From Duganella levis (lineage in GTDB: Bacteria; Pseudomonadota; Gammaproteobacteria; Burkholderiales; Burkholderiaceae_D), in contig NZ_WWCT01000037.1 in the NCBI RefSeq assembly GCF_009857605.1, positions 1-32,461 on the forward strand: a stretch of 32,461 nt of DNA, read 5' to 3'. A program made the translations under genes and the position numbers. The notes below the pieces were generated by a model, which worked only from the letters and a program-made list of their open reading frames with translations, did not search any database and had not been told where the DNA came from. Of this stretch, positions 23,619 through 31,700 are shown in pieces (position 1 is the first letter of the stretch; each line of letters opens with the position of its first letter).

Positions 23619-24266
23619 ATGACAGAAAAAGCCATCATCAAGGTCTTCATCGCCGATGATCACGCCATTGTGCGCGAGGGCTTGAAGCAAATCCTGGCCG
23701 AAACCCGCGACATCGTGGTGGCCGGCGAGGCGGAAAATGGCCTGGACGCCATCAAGCTGTTCCGCAAATCCGAATGCCAGGTGATGCTGCTTGATATCTC
23801 GTTGCCAGATCGCAACGGTATCGAAGTGCTCAAGCAGATCAAGAAGGAAAAGCCGGAGCTGGCGGTGCTGATGCTGTCGATGCACCGCGAGGACCAGTAC
23901 GCGATCCGCGCGCTGAAGGCCGGCGCCGCCGGCTACCTGACCAAGCAGAGCGCGCCGAAGGAACTGGTGACGGCGATCCGCCAGGTCGGCAGCGGCCTCA
24001 AGTACATCAGCGCGGCGCTGGCGCAGGAATTGGCCAACCACGTCGGCGAGGACCACGAGGCGCCGCTGCACGACACCCTGTCCGACCGCGAATATCAGAC
24101 CCTGACCATGATCGCCTCCGGCAAGACGGTGGGCGTGATCGCCAAGGAACTGTCGCTGTCGGTCAAGACGGTCAGCGAGTACCGGGCCCGCCTGCTGGTC
24201 AAGATGAAGCTGAAAAACAGCGCGGAACTGACGCATTACGCCATTAAAAATCAACTCATTGAATAA
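23619..24266 (+). CDS. NarL/FixJ-family response regulator
   Basis: Response regulator of 215 residues. Receiver: Asp13/Asp14, phospho-acceptor Asp59 in MLLDISLPDRNG, Ser87 in the Thr/Ser position, and Lys109 in GYLTKQS. The LuxR-type helix-turn-helix occupies about 148-210 (LSDREYQTLTMIASGKTV, ELSLSVKTVSEYRARLLVKM). This is the usual output for HisKA_3 kinases, and the kinase gene is directly upstream. Members of this group (for example UvrY/GacA) often control motility or biofilm traits, and this gene lies near flagellin and a diguanylate cyclase, but a role in motility is inference from position only. Confidence 0.95.
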   Translation: MTEKAIIKVFIADDHAIVREGLKQILAETRDIVVAGEAENGLDAIKLFRKSECQVMLLDISLPDRNGIEVLKQIKKEKPELAVLMLSMHREDQYAIRALKAGAAGYLTKQSAPKELVTAIRQVGSGLKYISAALAQELANHVGEDHEAPLHDTLSDREYQTLTMIASGKTVGVIAKELSLSVKTVSEYRARLLVKMKLKNSAELTHYAIKNQLIE

Positions 24267-24432
24267 GCCAGAGTAAGATAACAACTCCTGCGCAGCTTTG
24301 TTGTTGCCGAAAGGAAAATGGTTAATGCTTTGATGAAAGCCACCTTCCCGCCCCTTATCCGGGCAATGCCGGCCGGGCAGCGCGCTTATCATTGCTGTAA
24401 TTGGTAATCCATACAGAGGTACGCGCGTCATT

Positions 24433-26022
24433 ATGTCCAGCAAACCCACTACGCCCGAGCAGAATCCGGCCGATATCGCACGCGAAGCATTCCGCCGCCT
24501 GGCGGTGCGCCGCATCGCGCCAACGCCGGAAGCCTATCGCGAGATTTACAACGAAATTGCCGGCATCGCGCCCGAGCCGGCTGCTGCTGCAGCGCCGCTG
24601 GGCAGCGCCGACCCCGGACCGGAATCGGTGCTGAGCCAGTTCGCCACCCGCATGACCGAAGGCGCCGGCGAGCTGGGCGAATACGGCCGCCGCTTCAACC
24701 GCGCCGTCAAGACGCGCGACTGGGAAGGCTATGCGCGCGCGCTGTCGCAGCTGGTCGAAAAACATTTTGTCAGCCCCAAAAAAGGCATCGAAGTGGCCGG
24801 CGTCAGCGGCGAGGAAAGCGAACAGTCGCGCAGCCTGCGCGACCTGCTGGCGCGCACCCTGACCTTTGCCGTGGCGTCGCTGCTGGCCGGGGCGCCGGTG
24901 CTGGCGGCCGAGGCCGAATCGCTGGGCAACGCCACCAAGACCGCCCACAGCGAGGAAGCGCTGGCCGAGATCGCCGTGCGGCTGAAACAGCTGTGCTACC
25001 AGATCGAAGTGCGCGGCGGCGACAGCGGCGAACAGCAGGAACTGCTGCTGCGCCTGTTCCGCCTGCTGCTGGAAAACGTCAGCGAACTGCTGGACGACGA
25101 CAGCTGGCTGCGCGGCCAGATCGAGGCGGTGCAGAACCTGATCGCCGGCCCGCTGGACGTGCGCGCACTGGAAGAAGCCACCCGCAGCCTGAAGGAAGTC
25201 ATCTATAAACAGGGGCAGCTCAAGCACAGCCTGTCGGACGTCAAGCTCACCGTCAAGAACATGATGATGACCTTTATCGACCGCCTCGGCCAAGTGGCGG
25301 CCTCGACCGGCGACTTCCACGAGAAGATCGGCGGCTATTCCGACAAGATCAGCAAGGCCGACAATATCGCCGAACTCAACAGCATCCTCGACGAGGTGCT
25401 GAAGGAAACCCGCCTGGTCCAGAGCGAAGCGCTGAAGGCGCGCGACAAGATGATGCTGGCCAAGCAGGAAGTGCAGGACGCCGAAGCCCGCATCCACTCG
25501 CTGGAAGCCAAGCTGCAGCATCTGAGCGAGCTGGTGCGCGAAGACCAGCTCACGGGCAGCCTGAATCGCCGGGGCCTGGACGACGTGTTCGAGCGCGAGA
25601 CCGCCCGCTCCGACCGCCGCGGCACGCCGCTGTGCATCGCCGTACTGGACCTGGACGATTTCAAGAAGCTCAACGACACCTACGGCCACATCGCCGGCGA
25701 CGCCGCGCTCAAGCACCTGGTCAAGATCGTCAAGGACACCCTGCGCTCGATGGACGTGATCGCCCGCTTCGGCGGCGAGGAATTCCTGATCCTGATGCCG
25801 GAAACCTCGGTCGAGGCGGCGGCCTCGACCATGACCCGGCTCCAGCGCGAGCTGACCAAGCACTTTTTTCTGCACGATAACGAGAAAGTGCTGATCACCT
25901 TCTCGGCCGGGGTGGCGCTGCGCCGTCCCAACGAAGAGCAGACCGAGCTGGTCAAGCGGGCCGACAAGGCCATGTACACCGCCAAGCAAACCGGCAAAAA
26001 CCGGGTGGTGATTGCCGAATAA
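24433..26022 (+). CDS. Diguanylate cyclase (GGDEF), active-site and I-site intact
   Basis: Makes c-di-GMP from two GTP. The 529-residue protein has a long N-terminal region without membrane helices: AREAFRRLAVRRIAPTPEAYREIYNEIAG (a conserved opening in a group of betaproteobacterial and pseudomonad cyclases), several helical stretches, and a coiled coil at about 330-375 (LQSEALKARDKMMLAKQEV part) that probably drives dimerisation. The GGDEF domain has LDLDDFKKLNDTYGH, the active GGEEF (447-451) and the product-inhibition site RxxD (RSMD, 438-441) exactly five residues earlier. No EAL domain follows. It lies between a two-component pair and flagellin and ends in a strong terminator, so it fits control of the motile/sessile switch. 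Confidence 0.95.
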   Translation: MSSKPTTPEQNPADIAREAFRRLAVRRIAPTPEAYREIYNEIAGIAPEPAAAAAPLGSADPGPESVLSQFATRMTEGAGELGEYGRRFNRAVKTRDWEGYARALSQLVEKHFVSPKKGIEVAGVSGEESEQSRSLRDLLARTLTFAVASLLAGAPVLAAEAESLGNATKTAHSEEALAEIAVRLKQLCYQIEVRGGDSGEQQELLLRLFRLLLENVSELLDDDSWLRGQIEAVQNLIAGPLDVRALEEATRSLKEVIYKQGQLKHSLSDVKLTVKNMMMTFIDRLGQVAASTGDFHEKIGGYSDKISKADNIAELNSILDEVLKETRLVQSEALKARDKMMLAKQEVQDAEARIHSLEAKLQHLSELVREDQLTGSLNRRGLDDVFERETARSDRRGTPLCIAVLDLDDFKKLNDTYGHIAGDAALKHLVKIVKDTLRSMDVIARFGGEEFLILMPETSVEAAASTMTRLQRELTKHFFLHDNEKVLITFSAGVALRRPNEEQTELVKRADKAMYTAKQTGKNRVVIAE

Positions 26023-26046
26023 ATAAGTTTCCCAGCTCCAACAACG

Positions 26047-26076
26047 TGCCCGGCCCCTGCGCCGGGCATTTTTTTT
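26047..26076 (+). terminator. Intrinsic terminator after the diguanylate cyclase gene
   Basis: TGCCCGGC (26047-26054) pairs with GCCGGGCA (26061-26068) around a CCCTGC loop, followed by eight T. It isolates the cyclase transcript from fliC. Confidence 0.95.
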
Positions 26077-26187
26077 GGGCGAAATAAATATTTTTTCGCC
26101 CTCAAGTTTCGTTTTTCTGCGTCGTTTAGACGCTTAGGCAGGGCGAACTTGAGGCCTGAACACAAAAATTTTCTCACCTTTTGTGCC

Positions 26188-26214
26188 TAAACTTTCCATA
26201 CGGGAACCCGTTAC
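26188..26214 (+). promoter_or_regulatory. Sigma-28 (FliA) promoter of fliC
   Basis: TAAACTTT at 26188-26195, an 11-base spacer, and CCCGTTAC at 26207-26214. The FliA consensus is TAAAGTTT-N11-GCCGATAA: seven of eight bases match in the -35 and five of eight in the -10, with exact spacing. The expected transcript would begin near 26221 and have a leader of about 95 bases. Confidence 0.8.
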
Positions 26215-26227
26215 CAGCAATAACTGC

Positions 26228-26259
26228 GGTGTGATTGTCTCGGAACAAGGAGACACACC
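26228..26259 (+). promoter_or_regulatory. Stem-loop in the flagellin mRNA leader
   Basis: GGTGT (26228-26232) pairs with ACACC (26255-26259) and GTCTC (26237-26241) with GAGAC (26250-26254); a four-base GATT bulge separates the two helices on the left side, and the loop is GGAACAAG. GGA occurs in the loop, at the base of the loop, again at 26263-26266 and in the Shine-Dalgarno, an arrangement reminiscent of CsrA/RsmA targets. The pairing is directly seen; the regulator is inference. Confidence 0.55.
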
Positions 26260-26315
26260 AAAGGGAACTGAGGCACCTAGCCCACAATACGCAATACCAG
26301 TTTTGGAGAAATACC

Positions 26316-27872
26316 ATGGCACAAGTCATTAATACCAATGTTGCATCGCTGAACTCGCAACGTAACCTGTCGACCTCGCAAGCCAGTCTGCAAACGTCGC
26401 TGCAACGTCTGTCCTCAGGTCTGCGCATTAACAGCGCCAAGGACGATGCTGCCGGTCTGGCCATTTCCGACCGTTTCAGCGCGCAGATTCGCGGCAACAC
26501 CACGGCTGCGCGTAACGCCAACGACGGTATCTCGCTGGCGCAAACGGCCGAGGGTGGCTTGAGCACCGCCGGCGACCTGCTGCAGCGTATCCGTGAGCTG
26601 GCTGTTCAGTCGGCCAACGGTACCAACTCGGCATCGGACCGTCAATCGATCCAGGGCGAGGTCGCCTCGCTGTCGCAAGAGCTGGACCGCGTCGCCAACA
26701 CCACCCAGTTCAACGGCCAAAACGTGCTGGACGGCTCGCTGACCTCGGCCCAGTTCCAGGTCGGTGCCAACTCGGGCCAGACCATCAACGTCGGCATCCT
26801 GTCAGCCAAGGCAACCGACATCGGCAATAACACCCTGCAAGCCGACTACGGCGACCTTGCTACGCCTAACGCAGCCGACGCTGCTGTCGGTTCCGCTACT
26901 GGCCTCAACAACGTTGCAGTAGGCACACTGGACATCACTTCCGGCAATGGTGTAGCGACCACGGTCAATGTGGCAGCCGCCGACAGCGCCAAAACAATCG
27001 CCGCCAACGTTAACGCCCTGAGCGGCAAGAGCGGCGTCACCGCCACTGCCACCACCAGCGCCACGCTGACCACCATCGCCAAGGACGGCTCGGTACAATT
27101 CAAACTGCGCGGCGACAACTCCACGGCTAGCGACCCAAATTCGGCAGCCGTGACGATTTCCGCTCAGGTCAAGAACGGTGATTTGTCATCGCTTGCGCAA
27201 GCCATCAATGCCCAAGTTGGCACCACCGGGATCACCGCGTCGATTGAATTGGATTCCACTGGCGCTAAACAACTGAAGATGACCAACAGCTCCGGCTCGG
27301 ACATCCAGTTGGAAAACATTAATACCAACCCTGCTACCGGCACGGTTGATGCGCTGGCGGGTGCTTTCCTGCAAGGTGCGGACAAGCCAGGTTCCGGTGC
27401 CGCCAACACCGGCGCACAATCCGGCGCGCCTATTTCGGTCGCCTCCGGCACCACCCCGGTGGTGGTGGGTGGCCACGTGAGCTTCTCGTCGGACAGCGGC
27501 TTCACCATCAAGGATAGCGGCACCAACGTGCTGACCGGCACCGTCGGTTCGGATCTGCAATCGGTCGCCAAGATCGACGTCAGCACCGTTGACGGCGCCA
27601 ACGCGGCAATGAAAACCATCGACTCGGCCCTGGCCCAAGTGGACAGCAACCGTGCAGCACTGGGTGCGATCCAGAATCGTTTCACGTCGACCATCTCGAA
27701 CCTGAACACGACCACGGAAAACTTGACCGCGTCGCGTAGCCGGATTCAAGATACCGACTTTGCAGCAGAAACGGCCAACCTGACCCGCGGCCAGATCCTG
27801 CAACAAGCTGGTACCGCGATGCTGGCGCAAGCCAACTCGCTGCCGAACGGCGTGCTGTCCCTGCTGCGTTAA
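26316..27872 (+). CDS. fliC: Flagellin
   Basis: Filament subunit of 518 residues. The N-terminal D0/D1 region starts AQVINTNVASLNSQRNLSTSQ and includes RLSSGLRINSAKDDAAGLAI and ANDGISLAQTAEGGL; the C-terminal D1/D0 region includes LAQVDSNRAALGAIQNRF and ends ANSLPNGVLSLLR. Between about 175 and 420 is a surface-exposed variable part with two flagellin-IN-like repeats (SAKTIAANVNALSGKSGVTA and SLAQAINAQVGTTGITA). GGAGA lies 7 bases before ATG 26316; the reading frame also continues upstream, but that part is the leader. Codons in the middle are slightly less GC-rich than in the ends. Driven by a FliA-type promoter; followed by a terminator. Confidence 0.98.
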   Translation: MAQVINTNVASLNSQRNLSTSQASLQTSLQRLSSGLRINSAKDDAAGLAISDRFSAQIRGNTTAARNANDGISLAQTAEGGLSTAGDLLQRIRELAVQSANGTNSASDRQSIQGEVASLSQELDRVANTTQFNGQNVLDGSLTSAQFQVGANSGQTINVGILSAKATDIGNNTLQADYGDLATPNAADAAVGSATGLNNVAVGTLDITSGNGVATTVNVAAADSAKTIAANVNALSGKSGVTATATTSATLTTIAKDGSVQFKLRGDNSTASDPNSAAVTISAQVKNGDLSSLAQAINAQVGTTGITASIELDSTGAKQLKMTNSSGSDIQLENINTNPATGTVDALAGAFLQGADKPGSGAANTGAQSGAPISVASGTTPVVVGGHVSFSSDSGFTIKDSGTNVLTGTVGSDLQSVAKIDVSTVDGANAAMKTIDSALAQVDSNRAALGAIQNRFTSTISNLNTTTENLTASRSRIQDTDFAAETANLTRGQILQQAGTAMLAQANSLPNGVLSLLR

Positions 27873-27881
27873 AATCCGGAG

Positions 27882-27909
27882 CAGCGGTGACCGGCTAACG
27901 GTCACGCTG
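27882..27909 (+). other. Bulged hairpin after fliC
   Basis: GTGACCG (27887-27893) pairs with CGGTCAC (27899-27905), extended by CAGC/GCTG (27882-27885 and 27906-27909) past a one-base bulge. No T-run of its own; it stands 8 bases before the true terminator and may protect the 3' end of fliC mRNA. Confidence 0.65.
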
Positions 27910-27917
27910 ATCGGGGT

Positions 27918-27948
27918 CCCCGGCTGATTTTTTCAGCCGGGGATTTTT
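27918..27948 (+). terminator. Intrinsic terminator between fliC and flaG
   Basis: CCCCGGCTGA (27918-27927) pairs perfectly with TCAGCCGGGG (27933-27942) around five T, followed by ATTTTT. FlaG starts 15 bases later, so flaG depends on read-through or on this terminator being leaky. Confidence 0.93.
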
Positions 27949-27963
27949 CACAAAGGAACAATC

Positions 27964-28350
27964 ATGACTATCGACACGATAGGCTCCGCCAGCACGGCGC
28001 GCCCCACCGACCGCGCGGTCGGCGGCGACGCCACGCCGGCCAGCGGCGCTACGCGCGCCCCGGCCGCCCCCGTCGAGACTGCCAACGCGGTCAAGGCCCC
28101 TGAAGCCTTGCCGAGCGAACAGCAAGTCAGCGATGCGCTATCCAAGTTGAACAAGACGCCGCAGGCGCAAGCCAACAACCTGGAGTTTTCGGTCGACCAG
28201 GACACCAAGCGCACGGTGGTCAAGGTGATCGACCAGAACACCAAGGAAGTTGTGCGCCAGTTTCCCACCAAGGAAGCACTGGCGATCGCCAAGGCGCTCG
28301 ACGAGGAAAACAAAGGTAGTCCCGGCCTGTTGATCGACCAGACCGCCTGA
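27964..28350 (+). CDS. flaG: Flagellar protein FlaG
   Basis: FlaG-family protein of 128 residues, thought to affect filament length. The N-terminal half is Ala/Pro/Thr-rich and disordered; the conserved half contains NLEFSVDQDTKRTVVKVIDQNTKEVVRQFPTKE, with the strand pair VVKVID and VVRQFP that defines the family, and ends near LLIDQTA. AAAGGA lies 6 bases before the ATG. Position between flagellin and the cap gene is typical. A strong terminator follows directly. Confidence 0.95.
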   Translation: MTIDTIGSASTARPTDRAVGGDATPASGATRAPAAPVETANAVKAPEALPSEQQVSDALSKLNKTPQAQANNLEFSVDQDTKRTVVKVIDQNTKEVVRQFPTKEALAIAKALDEENKGSPGLLIDQTA

Positions 28351-28385
28351 AACGGCGCGCACCACCCGGTGCGCGCCGTTTTTTT
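28351..28385 (+). terminator. Intrinsic terminator of flaG
   Basis: A 13-bp perfect stem (28351-28363 with 28368-28380, GC-rich GGCGCGCACC) with an ACCC loop is followed by a T-run to 28385. It begins right after the flaG stop codon. Confidence 0.97.
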
Positions 28386-28498
28386 CTCATCTGTGGCATC
28401 CTGTTCCGGGAGCGCCTGCCTGCCAGTGTCGCGGCCCTCCGCGCCGGGTTTTTACCCGCTTTTACAGCTTGCGCCAAACAAGCCGGTATTTCCCCCTC

Positions 28499-28525
28499 TC
28501 AAGTCCGGTTTGATTTTGCCGATAT
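28499..28525 (+). promoter_or_regulatory. Sigma-28 (FliA) promoter of fliD
   Basis: GCCGATAT at 28518-28525 matches seven of eight bases of the FliA -10 box; eleven bases upstream is TCAAGTCC (28499-28506), a partial match to TAAAGTTT with exact spacing. It lies 34 bases before the fliD start, after the flaG terminator, where a promoter is required. Confidence 0.8.
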
Positions 28526-28548
28526 CAGCTTATATTATTGCTTTACTT

Positions 28549-28562
28549 AGGAGCGCATTGTG
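28549..28562 (+). promoter_or_regulatory. Shine-Dalgarno and GTG start of fliD
   Basis: AGGAG at 28549-28553 is six bases ahead of GTG 28560. The resulting N-terminus (MGISSPGIGSGLNVNDIV) is the standard FliD opening, so GTG initiation is well supported. Confidence 0.85.
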
Positions 28563-31232
28563 GGCATCTCATCACCCGGCATCGGTTCCGGTCTCAACGT
28601 CAATGACATCGTCAGCAAACTGATGGCCGTAGAGTCGGCGCCGCTGACCGATTTCGACAAGAAGACCGCCAGCTTCCAGGCCCAGATCTCGGCCTTTGGC
28701 GCCATGTCCAGCGCGCTCGGCAATTTCCAAAGTACGCTGACCAGCCTGAGTTCCCTATCGAGTTTTCAGTCCTTGACCACCACCCCGGCCGACTCGACCG
28801 TGGTGACCGCCACCACCACCAGCGATGCCCAGGCCGGCAATTACCGGATCAACGTCACCCAACTGGCGCAGGCGCAAACGCTGGCCTCGGGCGGCTACAA
28901 GAGCAGCACCGCGACCATCGGCACCGGCGCCAAGACCACCATCAGCTTTGCGCTGGGCACAGTGACCAACAGCGAATTCGGCGTGGCCGGCACGGCGCTG
29001 GCCAACAGCATCCGCACCAGCGGCCTGACGGCTGGTTCGGTCAGCATCAACGGCACCACCATCGTCACCAACAACAGCACCCGCAGCGCGCGCGCGCTGG
29101 CCGACGCCATCAATGACAAGACCACCACCACCGGGGTCTCGGCCAAGGCGTCGCCCGCCACTACCGACAAGACGCTGTTCAGCAGCTTCGGCGACATCGA
29201 CACCGGCAGCGGCGGCAGCTATACGCTGTCGGTCGGCGGGGTCGATATCGCCGTGCAAGGCGCCAACGTGGCCGGCGGTGCCGGCGTCACCGCCGCCTCG
29301 CTGGATGCCGCGCTGAGCGGCGACACCGCGATTTCGCGCGCCCTGGCCGATGCCAACATCACCGTCACCGGCACCGCCGCCGGCGGCGACCTGCAATTCA
29401 GCAACGCCGACGGCAGCAACGTCGCGCTGACCGAAACTGTCACCGGCAGCGTCACCGGCGGCATCGGCAACAGCGGCACCGCCAACATCGGCTCCAGCAC
29501 CACCGCCGTCGGCACCATCACGCTGGTGTCGGCCGACGGCAGCCCGATCACCGTAGGCGGCAGCAACCCAGCCGCAGCCGGCTTGACGGCCGGGGTCGGC
29601 GGCAATTACCTGAACGCCGACTTTGCCGCCGACTCGACCCGCACCGCCGGCAACATTGTCATCGACAGCACCAATAACACGCTGCAAGGCATCATGGATG
29701 CCATCAACAAGGGCAACTTCGGCGTCACCGCCTCGATCGTTTCGGACGGCAGCACCGGCACCGGCGCCACTCCCAACCACCTGGTGCTGACCTCGAGCGC
29801 CACCGGCGCCAGCTCGACCATGAAGATTTCGCTGGCCGGCTCCGGCGGCGCGCCGGCCGATCCAGCCCTGGTCAGCCTGCTAGGCTACGACCCGGGCGGC
29901 GACCAGAACCTGAGCCAGAAGGCGGCGGCGGCTGACACCCTGGCCACCGTCAACGGCATTGCCGTGACCAGCAGCGGCACCAGCATCAGCGGCGCGGTGA
30001 CCGGCGTCACCTTCAACGCGCTCAAGGTCGGCAGCACCAGCGTGGCGGTGGCCAAGGATTCGTCGACGCTGACCAATTCAGTCAACTCCTTCGTCAAGGC
30101 TTACAACGATCTCAACACGCAGCTGGCGGCACTCGGTTCTTACGACGCCACCACCAAGGCCTCCGGTCCGCTGCTGGGCGACAGCACGCTGCGCAATCTG
30201 CAATCGTCGGTGCGCGCCACGCTCAGCAGCGCCATTTCCGGCCTGCAAAGCACCAGCCTGACCAATCTGTCGCAGATCGGCGTGTCGTTCCAGAAGGACG
30301 GTTCGCTGGCGGTCGACAACGCCAAGCTGCAAAAAGCCATCACCACCAACTTTAACGACATCGCCGGCCTGTTTGCGGCGGTCGGCCGCGGCACCGACCC
30401 GGACGTGACGTTCAGCACGTCGTCGAGCAAGACCCAGGCCGGCAACTACGCCATCAACATCACCCAGCTGGCCACCCAGGGCACCTTGCAGGGCAACAAG
30501 CCGCTGCCGGCCGAGACCACCATCGACCAGGACACCACCTGGACCGTGACGCTGAACGACACCACCCCGGCGACGCTGGCCAACACCGCCACCGTGACGC
30601 TGCCGGCCGGCACCTACAACCCCAGCCAGCTGGCGACGCTGCTGCAGTCGACCATCAACGGCGTCAGCGCGTTCTCCAACGCCGGCTCGTCGGTCACCGC
30701 CACGCTGGGCGACGACGGCTCGCTGAAGCTGCAATCGGCGGCCTACGGCTCGGCCTCCAACCTGAAGATCACCAGCGCCACCGGCACCGACCCCTCGGCC
30801 ATCTTCGGCACCGGCGCCTCGGTCGACGGCGTCGATGTCGCCGGCACCATCGGCGGTTACAGCGCCACCGGCAAGGGCCAGACGCTGACCGGTTCCGCCG
30901 GCGGCCCGGTCGACGGCCTGAAACTGACTGTCAAGGGCGACACCACCGGCGCGCGCGGCACCTTCGGCTTCTCGCAGGGCTACGCCTACATGCTCAACAC
31001 GCTGTCGGCCGGCTACCTGGGCAGCACCGGCACCATCACCAGCCGCACCAAGGGGCTGAATGCGTCGGTGACCGACATCGCCACCCAGCGCGCCAGCTTT
31101 GCCTCTCGCCTGACCGATATCGAAAAACGCTACCGCGCGCAATATACGGCGCTCGACACCGCAGTCGCCAGCATGAACAGTACCCAGCAGTTCCTGACCC
31201 AACAACTGGCGCAGCTGGCTGCCAACACCTAA
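28560..31232 (+). CDS. fliD: Flagellar filament cap protein FliD, unusually long
   Basis: FliD caps the growing filament and folds in flagellin subunits. The N-terminal domain (SSPGIGSGLNVNDIVSKLM, FQAQISAFGAMSSALGNFQ) and the C-terminal coiled coil (QRASFASRLTDIEKRYRAQYTALD, QQFLTQQLAQL) are standard. At 890 residues it is nearly twice E. coli FliD (468). The expansion is in the middle: a Thr/Gly/Ser-rich stretch at about 110-450, and a roughly 200-residue insertion at about 610-810 inside the C-terminal domain. The insertion repeats a motif of the N-terminal half: QAGNYRINVTQLAQ near residue 90 and QAGNYAINITQLAT near residue 627. No frameshift or stop interrupts the frame. Own sigma-28-like promoter; GTG start. 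Confidence 0.96.
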   Translation: MGISSPGIGSGLNVNDIVSKLMAVESAPLTDFDKKTASFQAQISAFGAMSSALGNFQSTLTSLSSLSSFQSLTTTPADSTVVTATTTSDAQAGNYRINVTQLAQAQTLASGGYKSSTATIGTGAKTTISFALGTVTNSEFGVAGTALANSIRTSGLTAGSVSINGTTIVTNNSTRSARALADAINDKTTTTGVSAKASPATTDKTLFSSFGDIDTGSGGSYTLSVGGVDIAVQGANVAGGAGVTAASLDAALSGDTAISRALADANITVTGTAAGGDLQFSNADGSNVALTETVTGSVTGGIGNSGTANIGSSTTAVGTITLVSADGSPITVGGSNPAAAGLTAGVGGNYLNADFAADSTRTAGNIVIDSTNNTLQGIMDAINKGNFGVTASIVSDGSTGTGATPNHLVLTSSATGASSTMKISLAGSGGAPADPALVSLLGYDPGGDQNLSQKAAAADTLATVNGIAVTSSGTSISGAVTGVTFNALKVGSTSVAVAKDSSTLTNSVNSFVKAYNDLNTQLAALGSYDATTKASGPLLGDSTLRNLQSSVRATLSSAISGLQSTSLTNLSQIGVSFQKDGSLAVDNAKLQKAITTNFNDIAGLFAAVGRGTDPDVTFSTSSSKTQAGNYAINITQLATQGTLQGNKPLPAETTIDQDTTWTVTLNDTTPATLANTATVTLPAGTYNPSQLATLLQSTINGVSAFSNAGSSVTATLGDDGSLKLQSAAYGSASNLKITSATGTDPSAIFGTGASVDGVDVAGTIGGYSATGKGQTLTGSAGGPVDGLKLTVKGDTTGARGTFGFSQGYAYMLNTLSAGYLGSTGTITSRTKGLNASVTDIATQRASFASRLTDIEKRYRAQYTALDTAVASMNSTQQFLTQQLAQLAANT

Positions 31233-31262
31233 GCACGACCGCCCTGATAAGGAGTAATACGT

Positions 31263-31697
31263 ATGTTCGGATCTCGACAAACTGGCGTCAACGCCTATGC
31301 CAAAATCGGCATGGAAACCGGTGTCCTGGCCGCCAGTCCCCACAAGCTGATCGTGATGTTGTTTGACGGCGCGTTGACCGCGCTCAACGACGCAGCGGCC
31401 GGGATCAAAAACAGCGATATCAGCCAGAAAGGCAAGTCGCTATCGAAGGCGATCATGATCATCGACAGCGGCCTGCGCGCCGCGCTCGACAAGAAAGCCG
31501 GCGGTGAAATCGCCGAAAGCCTGGATGCGCTGTACGAATACATGAGCAACCGGCTGCTGGCCGCCAACGTCAGCAGCGACCTCGGCATGGTCGAGGAAGT
31601 GCAGCGATTGCTGATCGAGTTGCGCGACGCCTGGAACGCCATCGCCGACACCCCTGCCGCCAGCGGCATTCCCCAACCTAACCTCGCGAGCGCCTGA
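31263..31697 (+). CDS. fliS: Flagellar export chaperone FliS
   Basis: Cytoplasmic chaperone of 144 residues that holds flagellin unfolded before export. Conserved elements: the N-terminal YAKIGMETGVLAASPHKLIVMLFDGAL, the helix with KGKSLSKAIMIIDSGLRAALD, and LYEYMSNRLLAANVSSD. An AGGAG lies 9 bases before the ATG, 30 bases after fliD, so the two are one transcript. Normal length. Confidence 0.97.
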   Translation: MFGSRQTGVNAYAKIGMETGVLAASPHKLIVMLFDGALTALNDAAAGIKNSDISQKGKSLSKAIMIIDSGLRAALDKKAGGEIAESLDALYEYMSNRLLAANVSSDLGMVEEVQRLLIELRDAWNAIADTPAASGIPQPNLASA

Positions 31698-31700
31698 TTT

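Noticed and set aside
24318..24407. Possible 29-codon small ORF after AAGGA, between the response regulator and the cyclase gene
   Set aside because: The ribosome site is too close to the ATG, the peptide has no recognisable pattern, and such short frames arise by chance in a 166-base spacer.
24267..24432. Terminator-like pairing (AACAAC with GTTGTT) after the response regulator gene
   Set aside because: Only six base pairs with a long loop and no T-run.
30078..31343. A 421-codon Gly/Arg/Val-rich frame antisense to fliD and fliS
   Set aside because: Gly/Ala-rich antisense product of repetitive fliD codons, with no start context.
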